A stretch of DNA of 14,694 bases from JBOFCS01 sp051646185 (GTDB taxonomy: Bacteria; Actinomycetota; Actinomycetes; Mycobacteriales; Mycobacteriaceae): the NCBI GenBank assembly GCA_051646185.1, contig JBOFCS010000201.1, positions 1-14,694 on the forward strand, given 5' to 3'. This document shows, piece by piece, positions 1 through 6,815 of this stretch (positions are counted from its first letter, which is position 1; the number at the start of each line of letters is the position of its first letter). Under the pieces are notes generated by a model. It searched no databases, had not been told where the DNA came from, and worked only from the letters and a program-made list of their open reading frames with translations. The translations under genes and the position numbers were made by a program.

Positions 1-223
1 CTTGGTGTCCCTATCCACACGACCCCCAGGAATGGTCAAGTACGCGCCGAGGCGTGAGCAAGTCGCCAGCGTCAGCATCGCTGATTTTGACGGTGACGGA
101 CGCTACTTGCTGTACAACCCACACTACCGAGGACCGCACACCCTGCTGCACCCCGCCGGGTCAGTGGACGTTCACAACCTCCTCCACCACCTCCTCACCC
201 ACGCCACCACACAACACCACTAA
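1..223 (+). CDS. 3' end of an unidentified gene (possibly EspG-family)
   Basis: The frame is open from the left edge to a TAA at 221-223, giving about 73 C-terminal residues; the start lies outside the window. The visible part has no membrane segment. It contains a short charged stretch, then ADFDGDGRYLLYNP, a hydrophilic turn, a stretch around HPAG, and a His-rich end. The order 'strand, DGDGRY, strand, P-x-G, helix to the C-terminus' loosely recalls the C-terminal end of EspG-type ESX secretion chaperones. DFDGDGR also resembles a calcium-loop or FG-GAP motif. Neither match is strong enough to name the gene. That it is coding at all rests only on the uninterrupted frame and a plausible composition. 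It converges with the VOC gene to the right. Confidence 0.45.
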   Translation, partial: LVSLSTRPPGMVKYAPRREQVASVSIADFDGDGRYLLYNPHYRGPHTLLHPAGSVDVHNLLHHLLTHATTQHH

Positions 224-245
224 ACACCTTGGTTTACAACATCCT

Positions 246-263
246 TGGCGCCACATAGCGCCA
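246..263 (+). terminator. possible short stem-loop after the left-edge gene
   Basis: TGGCGC (246-251) and GCGCCA (258-263) pair perfectly around a 6-nt loop, 22 bp after the stop codon of the gene at the left edge. There is no T-run, so at best this is a weak or actinobacterial-type terminator between two convergent genes. A second, bulged hairpin overlaps the stop codon itself (TAAACACC with GGTTTA, 221-236). Confidence 0.3.
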
Positions 264-359
264 CACACTGCCACGGAAAATCATAGGTAAGAAAATGCAG
301 TGTCAGATACCAATCGTCTACGGAAAGACTTCAGCACATACTTAATACTTTAACTGCGC

Positions 360-1100
360 TTACTTTTCATTGTGCGCGATAATGAGGTTTTTAAGATCTA
401 AACGTTCATCTCGAACGGTAAAAACCTGTGTACCAGGTTTATTCCCCGTTCTAATTTCAGAGATTGGAACATTAAGCTCGGTCAGCCGTTGATGACTACG
501 TTTAATATCCGTTGAGCGCCAAGCAATTCCCCACAACTTTATTGTGTCATTAAGCCCAACTAGAACTTCGATAACAATTGCTCCGCGTCGAAAAAATAGT
601 TGTGAGACCGTTTCGCTCACTTGCTGTTCCAGCCTAAAATCGCCATCTAACTCCCCACTGAATAAAGCCACTGCCTTATCTCTACTGGGAGCGGTAAAAA
701 CTACGTGGTCAATAGCCGAAATGTCATGAGGTACGGTTGCTTCTTTTTTGCGTGTCGATATTTCTGAAAGACTATTCACTATTCCTATCTCTGCAATTTC
801 ACTGGTAGCAAAGGGGCCTATTGGAAGTTGCGGGGAAAATTCATATTCAGCAGCGAGGACGGTCTTATGCCCCCGTCGTGACAGTAAAGTACGTGCGGCG
901 GCAAAATCTGCAACTTCAAAAAGTGCAAAACTTTTTACCCAGTTCTCATGGGGTGCAACAGAATAAATTGATCCATTACTCACTGACAAAGACTGCGATT
1001 CAGTGCTACCTAAGAGTTCGGCATAGCCTCGGGTAGTGACTTCTGGTTCAGCAGTAACCACTAGCATGGCCACTCCAGTGTTTAGCAGTTCGATGCCCAT
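360..1100 (-). CDS. VOC/glyoxalase-fold protein
   Basis: A 246-residue soluble protein that reads as two consecutive vicinal-oxygen-chelate modules. The first half has a VOC-like opening (VAMLVVTAEPEV, then GYAELLG). The second half is clearer: IDHVVFTAPSRDKAVALF near residue 132, followed by strands around VIEVLVG and LWGIAWRSTDIKRSHQRL and a C-terminal TQVFTVRD strand. The metal-binding His of IDHVV is present, but I cannot assign a full metal site or a substrate. Enzymes of this fold include glyoxalases, dioxygenases and antibiotic-binding proteins; nothing here selects one. An alternative ATG at 1067 has a better-spaced GGAG (1073-1076), but starting there would trim the first beta strand. 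The gene seems more AT-rich than the core genes to the right. It is divergent from the SDR gene. Confidence 0.75.
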   Translation of the reverse strand: MGIELLNTGVAMLVVTAEPEVTTRGYAELLGSTESQSLSVSNGSIYSVAPHENWVKSFALFEVADFAAARTLLSRRGHKTVLAAEYEFSPQLPIGPFATSEIAEIGIVNSLSEISTRKKEATVPHDISAIDHVVFTAPSRDKAVALFSGELDGDFRLEQQVSETVSQLFFRRGAIVIEVLVGLNDTIKLWGIAWRSTDIKRSHQRLTELNVPISEIRTGNKPGTQVFTVRDERLDLKNLIIAHNEK

Positions 1101-1228
1101 CTACGTATTAAAGCAGATAATCGATGCTGATGAGAGCGGCCGGTAGCGAACGGCTTAGATCATCAGCGCTAACACTCAATCTCAAATTCCGGTAAGGTGA
1201 AGTTACAGCGAAAACCTACCTTGGAGAA

Positions 1229-2026
1229 ATGGTTAAAAGTATGGATTATGCAGGAAAAACCGCCCTCATCACTGGAGCTTCTACCGGGATCGGCTTGGCT
1301 TTCGCTAAGGACTTAGCAGGCAAGGGTGCCAACCTTGTTATTGCCGCCCGTAGTCAAGATAAATTGGAGCAGATTGCTGCTGATTTACAGGCGCAACATG
1401 GGGTAAAAGTAACCGTGCTCCCTTGCGATCTTTCGCTTCCCGGAGCTTCTGAAAAACTTGCTAAAAGCGTTGAAGCACAAAATATTACCGTTGATATTTT
1501 GATTAATAATGCAGGGTTTGGAACTCATGGACGTTTTGCCGAGGGCGATCTTGCGCGAATGAGCGAAGAAGTTCAACTCAATTGTGTTGCCTTGACTGAA
1601 CTTACCGGATTATTTTTACCGGGGATGCTCAACCGTAATGTGGGTGTCATCATCAATGTTGCTAGTACCGCCGGATTCCAGGCCATCCCGTACATGGCAG
1701 TGTACGGCGCAACAAAGGCCTATGTTCTATCATTCACCGAGGCTTTATGGGGTGAAACACAATCAACGGGAGTTAAGGTTCTTGCGTTGTGTCCTGGTGC
1801 TACTGAAACTCCATTTTTCGAAATCGCTGGTTCGGAGGACGCTGCCGTAGGCCCCCGGCGCACTGTTGATCAGGTAGTAAAGACTGCTTTCACAGCACTG
1901 GAGAGGGGGAAGCCCAGTGTGGTGGATGGATTACGCAACGCTATCACCGCACGTACCACGGGTTTTGCGCCCCGTCGAGTGGTGATAGGTATTGCTGGGA
2001 AAATGGTTCAACCGCGTAGTAAGTGA
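1229..2026 (+). CDS. classical SDR-family NAD(P)-dependent oxidoreductase
   Basis: A 265-residue Rossmann-fold short-chain dehydrogenase/reductase of the classical type and typical length. The cofactor glycine motif TGASTGIG is at 15-22. Arg41 after the second strand suggests NADP(H). Asp67 is in the CDL motif, and NNAG is at 93-96. The catalytic tetrad is Asn118, Ser146, Tyr159 and Lys163 (YGATK), followed by CPGATETPF, which closes over the cofactor. There is no signal peptide, so it is cytoplasmic. The substrate is not deducible; related proteins are annotated as general ketoreductases. The start is uncertain: GGAG at 1223-1226 is only 2 nt from the ATG at 1229 and 14 nt from the ATG at 1241 (MDYAGKTALI), and both are in frame. 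A cholesterol-oxidase-like gene follows 101 bp downstream on the same strand. A joint role in sterol or alcohol oxidation is only an inference. Confidence 0.9.
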   Translation: MVKSMDYAGKTALITGASTGIGLAFAKDLAGKGANLVIAARSQDKLEQIAADLQAQHGVKVTVLPCDLSLPGASEKLAKSVEAQNITVDILINNAGFGTHGRFAEGDLARMSEEVQLNCVALTELTGLFLPGMLNRNVGVIINVASTAGFQAIPYMAVYGATKAYVLSFTEALWGETQSTGVKVLALCPGATETPFFEIAGSEDAAVGPRRTVDQVVKTAFTALERGKPSVVDGLRNAITARTTGFAPRRVVIGIAGKMVQPRSK

Positions 2027-2051
2027 TTAGTCGCCACAAAAATTTGTTTTT

Positions 2052-2126
2052 GATTCTTCCTGGTCTGAAGGCAACAGGCTGTCATACTTAGTTCAGTTGT
2101 AGTCTGTTGCCTTCACCAGGAGAATC
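2052..2126 (+). promoter_or_regulatory. long imperfect inverted repeat covering the oxidase RBS
   Basis: The left arm (2052-2077, 26 nt) reads GATTCT-T-CCTGGT-CT-GAAGGCAACAG. The right arm (2104-2126, 23 nt) is its reverse complement without the extra T and CT, so 23 bases can pair with only a 1-nt and a 2-nt bulge. The spacer is 26 nt (2078-2103). The right arm contains the AGGAG (2118-2122) that serves the ATG at 2128. A transcript starting upstream of the left arm would fold the ribosome binding site into a stable stem, while one starting in the spacer would not. The same structure could also end SDR transcription. Only the pairing is seen directly; the function is inferred. Confidence 0.7.
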
Positions 2127-2127
2127 G

Positions 2128-3795
2128 ATGTCGAATAGCGAAAACACATGGGCTTATCCCACAACTCGTCGTAATGTATTACGCGGTGCAGCTCTGGTAG
2201 CCGGAACAACTGCGGCTTCAGGCTTATGGACTGGGTTTAACCAGAGTGCAGCTGGAGCAGAAGCACCGAGCGCTCGAGGGAAAACGGCCGTCGTTATTGG
2301 CAGTGGCTTCGGTGGTGCGGTTGCTGCACTTCGATTAGGCGCAGCAGGAATAAAAACTACTGTCATCGAGAGAGGCAAGCGGTGGCCAATTAATCCGGAC
2401 GGTACAACTTTCTCCACCATCAATAATCCCGATGGTCGATCAGCGTGGTTCAGTGATCGCCCACATATCAACCAACTTACTCGGCTGATGCCGATTCAAA
2501 AATATCCAGGAATCATTGACCGAGTTTTCGGTAATGGTGTTGATGCGATCTTTGGGGTAGGTGTCGGTGGTGGTTCGTTAGCTTTTGGTGCTTTTACCCC
2601 ACAACCTAGAAAACAAGATTTTCTTCGTGTTTTTGGCTCCGCAATGGACTACGAAGAGCTAGATCGGGTGTACTACCCACGTGCTAAGAAGATGCTTGGC
2701 ACCTCGCCGTTACCAGAGGATTTACTAGCGACGTCCCAGTTTAAAGGCGCTCGCGCTTGGCTTGAGTACATTCAGGAATACGGGGCCGAAGCAGTTCGCC
2801 ATGATTTTTGTGTGGATTGGGACATCGTCCGAGAAGAAATAGCTGGAACGAAACCTGCTTCCTATTCTATTGGTGAAGGGCCTTATGGAAGTAATTCTGG
2901 GGCTAAAAATAGTGTGGATCATAATTATTTACCTGCTGCTGAAGCCACTGGTAATGTGAATATTCTTGCGCTGCATGAGGTTTATGAGATAAAAGAGATA
3001 GCAGCAGCAGGGCAATCGGGGGAAAAATTTGAAGTCAGCATCAAACGCATTGATGAATCGGGTGAGGTTCAAGAAACCAAAAAACTCATCGCAGATTACC
3101 TTTTTATGGCTGCAGGTTCGTACTACACCAGTTCATTGCTTGCCACCGCGCAAGCCAAAGGAACATTAACTCGTCTACCAGAGTCGGTCGGAAAAGGCTT
3201 TGGCACCAATGGGGATTTTTTGATTGCTAGAGCCTTACTGCGAAAGGATTGTGGTGCAGCGCAAGGCGGTCCGGGTGTAGCGGTGATGTATGACGACGAT
3301 AATGCTGACGGCCCTGTCTCGATTTCTTGGGAGGCTTCGCCCTTTCCCGAGTTACTTGGCGGCGGCAATATGGCAAATCTTATCCAAGTTTTCACCGATG
3401 AGCGGGGAACTATTGATTACAACCCGGCAAAGGGGACAACTGAGCTGAACTACCCACATGCCGAGTTTATGAATCAGGTTGACCAAGTTGGCTCACGTTT
3501 TGCTGGACAATTTCAGTACCGAACTGAAACTCGTTACGGCTACCCAGCTGCCGGCGTTCCAGTGTATACCCGACTGTCGGATTTTGGGACTGCCTGTACT
3601 TGGCACGGTTTAGGAGGCATGGTGATGGGCCAAGCATGTAACGCTGAAGGACAGGTGCATGGGTATTCCAACTTGTTTGTGGTGGACGGGGCGTTATTGC
3701 CAGGAGCGGTCGGCTTAGTAAATCCGGCACTTACCATTACGGCGATTGCAGAAAGGTGCATGGACCACTTTGTTGGTTCCAGAGGTGTGAGTTAA
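2128..3795 (+). CDS. Tat-exported GMC/cholesterol oxidase-type FAD enzyme
   Basis: A 555-residue flavoenzyme that resembles secreted cholesterol oxidases of Streptomyces and Brevibacterium along its whole length. Those enzymes oxidise the 3-beta-hydroxyl of sterols with oxygen and isomerise the product. The start at 2128 is set by AGGAG (2118-2122, 5-nt spacing). The N-terminus is a Tat signal: Arg14-Arg15 in TTRRNVLRG, a hydrophobic Ala/Gly-rich segment, and a likely cleavage after AGA at 42-44. The FAD motif GSGFGG is at 58-63, followed by ERGKRW. VGVGGGSLAFG is the second FAD loop. The catalytic residues of the family appear present: Glu402 (WEASPFP), His493 (WHGLGG) and Asn532 (GLVNPALTITA). 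The C-terminus is canonical (VVDGALLPGAVG). Expected location is outside the membrane with the cofactor already bound. The substrate could be another bulky alcohol. It converges with cwsA, 18 bp away. Confidence 0.88.
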   Translation: MSNSENTWAYPTTRRNVLRGAALVAGTTAASGLWTGFNQSAAGAEAPSARGKTAVVIGSGFGGAVAALRLGAAGIKTTVIERGKRWPINPDGTTFSTINNPDGRSAWFSDRPHINQLTRLMPIQKYPGIIDRVFGNGVDAIFGVGVGGGSLAFGAFTPQPRKQDFLRVFGSAMDYEELDRVYYPRAKKMLGTSPLPEDLLATSQFKGARAWLEYIQEYGAEAVRHDFCVDWDIVREEIAGTKPASYSIGEGPYGSNSGAKNSVDHNYLPAAEATGNVNILALHEVYEIKEIAAAGQSGEKFEVSIKRIDESGEVQETKKLIADYLFMAAGSYYTSSLLATAQAKGTLTRLPESVGKGFGTNGDFLIARALLRKDCGAAQGGPGVAVMYDDDNADGPVSISWEASPFPELLGGGNMANLIQVFTDERGTIDYNPAKGTTELNYPHAEFMNQVDQVGSRFAGQFQYRTETRYGYPAAGVPVYTRLSDFGTACTWHGLGGMVMGQACNAEGQVHGYSNLFVVDGALLPGAVGLVNPALTITAIAERCMDHFVGSRGVS

Positions 3796-3813
3796 GAGAG
3801 CTGTGTATATCGC

Positions 3814-4227
3814 CTAGGGTTTTTGGTTGACTGTTGGTGGTAGCGGGGAAGGTTCTGGGACTGAGGGTTTGCGAACCACAGCGTAGGTTGCGCCACTAAG
3901 TACAGCGAGAATGATAGATCCACAAAGAACTCGGCGGACCAGTTTCTTTTTTGAAGGGACGGCAAGCGGAGATTCTTCGGTGAGTTCTCCGGCAAGGTTT
4001 GTGGTCAGCGACTTCGCCAGTTCGGTTGCTTCGGAGGCTAACCTTTTGCTGTGCCCAGTAGCTTTTTGGATCGTTGATTGAGCGCCAAGAAGCCCAAGAC
4101 CGATGGCACCACGAGAAATATCTAGGCCGGCGCTTGAGGCATTTTTTAGTCCACGAAGTAATCGTGCACCCGAACTCAATTCCATAATTTGGTTCTCTAA
4201 CACTGCGGACTTAATACGTAGGCTCAT
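3814..4227 (-). CDS. cwsA: CwsA-like cell wall synthesis membrane protein
   Basis: A 137-residue single-pass protein. In mycobacteria CwsA binds Wag31 and CrgA and helps place peptidoglycan synthesis at poles and septum. Two things identify it: it is divergent from ppiA exactly as Rv0008c is, and it shares local sequence with mycobacterial CwsA (LDISRGAIGLGLLGAQST near 35-52 and a C-terminal PEPSPLPPTV near 124-133). The layout is an amphipathic N-terminal half, an acidic linker (80-87), a basic patch KKKLVRR (93-99), one TM helix at about 100-118, and a Pro-rich tail outside. The ATG at 4227 is chosen because a GGAAGG lies 7 nt upstream; an in-frame extension to 4269 has no such support. Primary sequence is poorly conserved in this family, so synteny carries much of the call. 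Confidence 0.85.
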   Translation of the reverse strand: MSLRIKSAVLENQIMELSSGARLLRGLKNASSAGLDISRGAIGLGLLGAQSTIQKATGHSKRLASEATELAKSLTTNLAGELTEESPLAVPSKKKLVRRVLCGSIILAVLSGATYAVVRKPSVPEPSPLPPTVNQKP

Positions 4228-4352
4228 GGTATTACCTTCCTCATTCCTTTGGTCCCTTAACCTTGCCATTAGCTGCTCCGTAGTGCCAGCGTGGGCCGGA
4301 TTCTAGTATGGTGCCAAAACCTTTCTGCGTACGAGATGGCAGACTGGTAGGC

Positions 4353-4883
4353 GTGACTTCACCTATTCAGACTTCGTCTGCAACTTTGCACACCAACCGC
4401 GGCGATATTGTCATCGCATTGTTTGGTAACCACGCCCCTAAGACAGTAGAGAACTTTGTTGGTCTAGCTGACGGTTCCAAAGAGTATTCAACCGGAAATG
4501 CCTCTGGAACCACAAGCGGACCCTTCTACGATGGCGCAGTATTTCACCGGGTTATTGATGGTTTTATGATCCAAGGTGGTGATCCCACCGGTACCGGTCG
4601 TGGTGGACCTGGTTACCAGTTTGGTGATGAGTTCCATCCAGAACTTCAGTTCGACAAGCCATACCTCTTGGCTATGGCCAATGCTGGCCCAGGCACCAAT
4701 GGGTCGCAGTTTTTTATCACCACCGGAAAGACCCCGCACCTGAACCGTAAGCACACCATTTTTGGTGAGGTGGTTGATGCGCAATCACAGAAGGTTGTTG
4801 ATGCTATTTCGGCAACTCCAGTAGATCGCAGTGATCGACCACTGGAAGAGGTTGTTATCAATAGCATCACCATCTCCGCCTAA
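4353..4883 (+). CDS. ppiA: cyclophilin-type peptidyl-prolyl isomerase PpiA
   Basis: A cytoplasmic cyclophilin that catalyses cis-trans isomerisation of X-Pro bonds. The core motifs are all present: FHRVIDGFMIQGGDPTGTG with the catalytic Arg, YQFGDEFHPEL, LAMANAGPGTNGSQFFIT, and HLNRKHTIFGEV, where His replaces the Trp that gives cyclosporin affinity in human CypA. There is no signal peptide or TM helix. The start is debatable. The GTG at 4353 gives a 176-residue protein (TSPIQTSSATLHTNRGD...) that fits actinobacterial PpiA lengths, with a weak GGTAGG just upstream. The in-frame ATG at 4308 would add 15 residues without a visible ribosome site. It is divergent from cwsA as in mycobacteria and lies 2 bp before the rhomboid gene, so the two are probably cotranscribed. 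Confidence 0.93.
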   Translation: MTSPIQTSSATLHTNRGDIVIALFGNHAPKTVENFVGLADGSKEYSTGNASGTTSGPFYDGAVFHRVIDGFMIQGGDPTGTGRGGPGYQFGDEFHPELQFDKPYLLAMANAGPGTNGSQFFITTGKTPHLNRKHTIFGEVVDAQSQKVVDAISATPVDRSDRPLEEVVINSITISA

Positions 4884-4885
4884 TC

Positions 4886-5782
4886 ATGGGTGCACCCGGC
4901 GGGGTTCCGCAACAACCAGCCCTGCCGGGATGCGTCCGGCATGCCAATCGCCCCACGGGGCTTTCCTGTGTGCGCTGTATGCGCCCAGCCTGCCCAGACT
5001 GTTTACGCCCGGCCTCAGTGGGATTCCATTGTGTGGAGTGCATTAAACAAGCGCAGTCTCAGGTTCGGCCTGTCCGTAATACGTTTGGTACTCCAATGAC
5101 GCAAGCCCAATCCCGACCTTATGTGACCTATTCCTTAATGACGGTCAATATCACGATCTTTGTGCTTGCCTTGTTTTTAGGGATGAACACCTCAAGTGGA
5201 GTTGCCGATAAGCTCACTAAAACTATGTGGCTGTGGATGCCTGCAGTTGCCGATGGTGAATTCTGGCGCATAGCGACAAGTGGATTTATTCATTTAGGCA
5301 TCATTCATATTGTGTTGAACATGTATTCGCTCTATGTTTTAGGTGGCGATGTTGAAAGAGCCCTTGGACGTACGAGATACATTGCTGTGTACATGATTTC
5401 GTTGCTAGGTGGATCAGCCTTAGTAATGTGGTTGGCGCCATTGGATGCAACGGCAGGGGCTTCTGGGGCAATATTTGGACTGATGGGTGCAGAATTATTT
5501 TTACTACTGAAACTGAAAATCAGTCCGCAAACGTTATTGACGCTGATTGCTATTAATATCTTTATTAGCGTCACCGTGCCGAATATTTCCTTATGGGGCC
5601 ATCTTGGGGGTCTAGCCGCCGGTGCAGTTGCTACAGGTGCGCTGCTGTACCTGCCGGATCTAGTGCTAAAAACCGGCCGGAGTCTTACTCAGCAACAAGC
5701 GCTTCGGGTAGGTTGGCAGGGCATGTCAGCGGTGGCTGCTGTGATCTGCGTGGTAATTGTTGTGCGTATTTTTAGTTACTGA
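4886..5782 (+). CDS. rhomboid-family intramembrane serine protease with N-terminal zinc finger
   Basis: A 298-residue membrane protease that would cut transmembrane substrates within the bilayer. Residues 16-52 form a Cys/His cluster (C16xxH19, C28xxC31, C36xxC39, H48-C49xxC52), which resembles a B-box zinc finger and is common on actinobacterial rhomboids. A hydrophobic core of about six helices follows from residue 70. The catalytic serine is Ser193 in AGASGAIFG and the catalytic histidine is His239 in GHLGGLAAG. The HLGIIHIVLNM stretch supplies the conserved His/Asn region of helix 2. The ATG sits 2 bp after the ppiA stop with no clear SD of its own, so translational coupling is likely. 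Its 3' end overlaps the convergent PH-domain gene by 11 bp. The substrate is unknown. Confidence 0.92.
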   Translation: MGAPGGVPQQPALPGCVRHANRPTGLSCVRCMRPACPDCLRPASVGFHCVECIKQAQSQVRPVRNTFGTPMTQAQSRPYVTYSLMTVNITIFVLALFLGMNTSSGVADKLTKTMWLWMPAVADGEFWRIATSGFIHLGIIHIVLNMYSLYVLGGDVERALGRTRYIAVYMISLLGGSALVMWLAPLDATAGASGAIFGLMGAELFLLLKLKISPQTLLTLIAINIFISVTVPNISLWGHLGGLAAGAVATGALLYLPDLVLKTGRSLTQQQALRVGWQGMSAVAAVICVVIVVRIFSY

Positions 5783-6236
5783 AGATTTTTTTAGGAATCG
5801 AACCTAGAGCCCTAAGTTGAGTGTAAACCTCTTCAGGAGCAACACCAAGATTCCACCAATTTAAAATAATAAATTGGGAATCGCCAGATGAATCAGTGCC
5901 AGTTATTTCCATAAACGACACTGTGCGGCCTAGTCGCTGATAACGGATCAGCGAGATTGTTTCGAGCTGTTCGCAGGTAAAGAAATAGCTATGGAATACT
6001 CTTTGCCCGGTAAGAGCGCACGATTTGCCGTGCCCGATAACGGCAAGTTGAGGACGATTTCGGAGACCAACTGCGGCCATACCAAGAGCTACTAGGGCGG
6101 CTAGCGAAACCAACAAACGCCCTGGGGTATCGGGAATAAGCACAATAGCAGCCGTCCCGAGGGCGCCACCGGCACCTGCCAAAGCCATAATGACCTCAAT
6201 TTTTGTGGACCAAAACAGCTGTTTGCTTATAGCCAT
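5772..6236 (-). CDS. two-TM PH-domain-like membrane protein (Rv0010c type)
   Basis: A 154-residue protein with two TM helices (about 14-34 and 40-58), then a C-terminal bacterial PH-like domain starting at RPQLAVIGHG and running through RYQRLGRTVSFMEI to LNWWNLGVAPEEV. The DTPGRLLVSLAAL loop between the helices and the RLGR..EI segment match the mycobacterial Rv0010c protein, which sits in the same place next to crgA. No function is established for that family. The ATG at 6236 is chosen because the helix begins soon after; the upstream in-frame start at 6275 would read through the DnaA boxes. Downstream of crgA on the same strand, it is separated from it by the DnaA-box cluster, so it may have its own promoter there. 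It overlaps the rhomboid gene tail-to-tail. Confidence 0.85.
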   Translation of the reverse strand: MAISKQLFWSTKIEVIMALAGAGGALGTAAIVLIPDTPGRLLVSLAALVALGMAAVGLRNRPQLAVIGHGKSCALTGQRVFHSYFFTCEQLETISLIRYQRLGRTVSFMEITGTDSSGDSQFIILNWWNLGVAPEEVYTQLRALGSIPKKIFSN

Positions 6237-6252
6237 AGTCCCAACTTCAAAG

Positions 6253-6274
6253 TTATCCACAGGAGTTATCCACA
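6253..6274 (+). promoter_or_regulatory. tandem pair of perfect DnaA boxes
   Basis: TTATCCACA occurs at 6253-6261 and again at 6266-6274, same orientation, separated by GGAG (13-bp repeat period). Both match the strict consensus 9-mer bound by DnaA. They lie just upstream of the start codon of the PH-domain gene (6236), on the template side, so a bound protein would sit in its leader or promoter. Confidence 0.85.
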
Positions 6275-6280
6275 TTGGGG

Positions 6281-6295
6281 ATGAATTACATTCAT
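6281..6295. repeat. small palindrome between the DnaA-box pairs
   Basis: ATGAAT-TAC-ATTCAT is a perfect 6-bp inverted repeat with a 3-bp centre, in the AT-rich part between the two box pairs. It could be an operator half-site pair; no regulator is identified. Confidence 0.5.
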
Positions 6296-6330
6296 GTCAT
6301 TGCATTGAGCTGCGGGGAATGTATCGAATT

Positions 6331-6350
6331 TTATCCACAGCTGTGGATAA
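6331..6350. promoter_or_regulatory. inverted pair of perfect DnaA boxes forming a 20-bp palindrome
   Basis: TTATCCACAGCTGTGGATAA is fully self-complementary and consists of one DnaA box on each strand (6331-6339 and 6342-6350) separated by GC. It starts 9 bp past the crgA stop codon in the direction of crgA transcription. As RNA it could also form a stem, but the match of both halves to the DnaA 9-mer and the second pair 56 bp away favour protein binding. Confidence 0.85.
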
Positions 6351-6358
6351 AACTCAGT

Positions 6359-6622
6359 TCACTTCCAGTTCATGGTCATCAGCAACCCGGCCACCATAAA
6401 TCCAAAACCAATAGCAAAATTCCATGAACCAAGATCAGCCATCCAGCTGATCGAATCCGAAGCTAAGTAGTAAACAATGAGCCAGGCAAGCCCGATCAGC
6501 ATCAGCCCAAACATCACCGAGAGATACCAAATACTTGATGGACCAGCTTTAACCTTCACCGGAATACGGTTAGCTGGATTGATGGTGTAGTCGTTCTTTT
6601 TGCGAACCTTCGACTTTGGCAT
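6359..6622 (-). CDS. crgA: cell division protein CrgA
   Basis: An 87-residue two-TM protein of the CrgA family and the usual length. In streptomycetes it inhibits or times septation. In mycobacteria it links FtsZ, FtsQ, FtsI/PbpB and CwsA at the septum. The sequence opens with the family signature MPKSKVRKK, a basic cytoplasmic N-terminus. Then come helix 1 (about 32-53, WYLSVMFGLMLIGLAWLIVYY), a short outer loop (SWMADLGSWN), helix 2 (about 68-84) and a very short tail ending MNWK. AGGA lies about 5 nt before the ATG. It is divergent from the DUF881 gene and upstream of the PH gene, as in mycobacteria. Confidence 0.96.
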   Translation of the reverse strand: MPKSKVRKKNDYTINPANRIPVKVKAGPSSIWYLSVMFGLMLIGLAWLIVYYLASDSISWMADLGSWNFAIGFGFMVAGLLMTMNWK

Positions 6623-6798
6623 AACTTCCTCTTGTATAAGTAGTAGCGTACTGCGGCGGTGTGAGTACCACCATGGACCAGTACTACAGGCTAATCTAGC
6701 TGTTGTACTTCCTTCTTGGCCACTTGCCAGTCAAGAGCCAAGGGTTATGAGTTGCCACTGCCCAGGTAAGTATCCCTGAAGCTTCGCCGAATTGCCGT

Positions 6799-6807
6799 AA
6801 AGGAGGT
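6799..6807 (+). promoter_or_regulatory. near-perfect Shine-Dalgarno of the DUF881 gene
   Basis: AAAGGAGGT, complementary to the 3' end of 16S rRNA, sits 8 nt before the ATG at 6816. It is the strongest ribosome site in the window and fixes that start. Confidence 0.85.
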
Positions 6808-6815
6808 AACTGAGG

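Noticed and set aside
2154..2471. - strand open frame of 105 codons inside the oxidase gene
   Set aside because: It is fully contained antisense to a gene with clear motifs and signal peptide, and shows no recognisable domain or ribosome site.
6253..6350. Main chromosomal origin oriC
   Set aside because: DnaA boxes are present, but dnaA and dnaN are not adjacent and only four boxes are seen. In this order oriC normally lies between dnaA and dnaN.
6643..6687. Operator in the crgA-DUF881 gap (GTAGCGTACTG with CAGTACTAC)
   Set aside because: The arms pair with mismatched spacing and are short, so this is not above what a 193-bp gap may show by chance.
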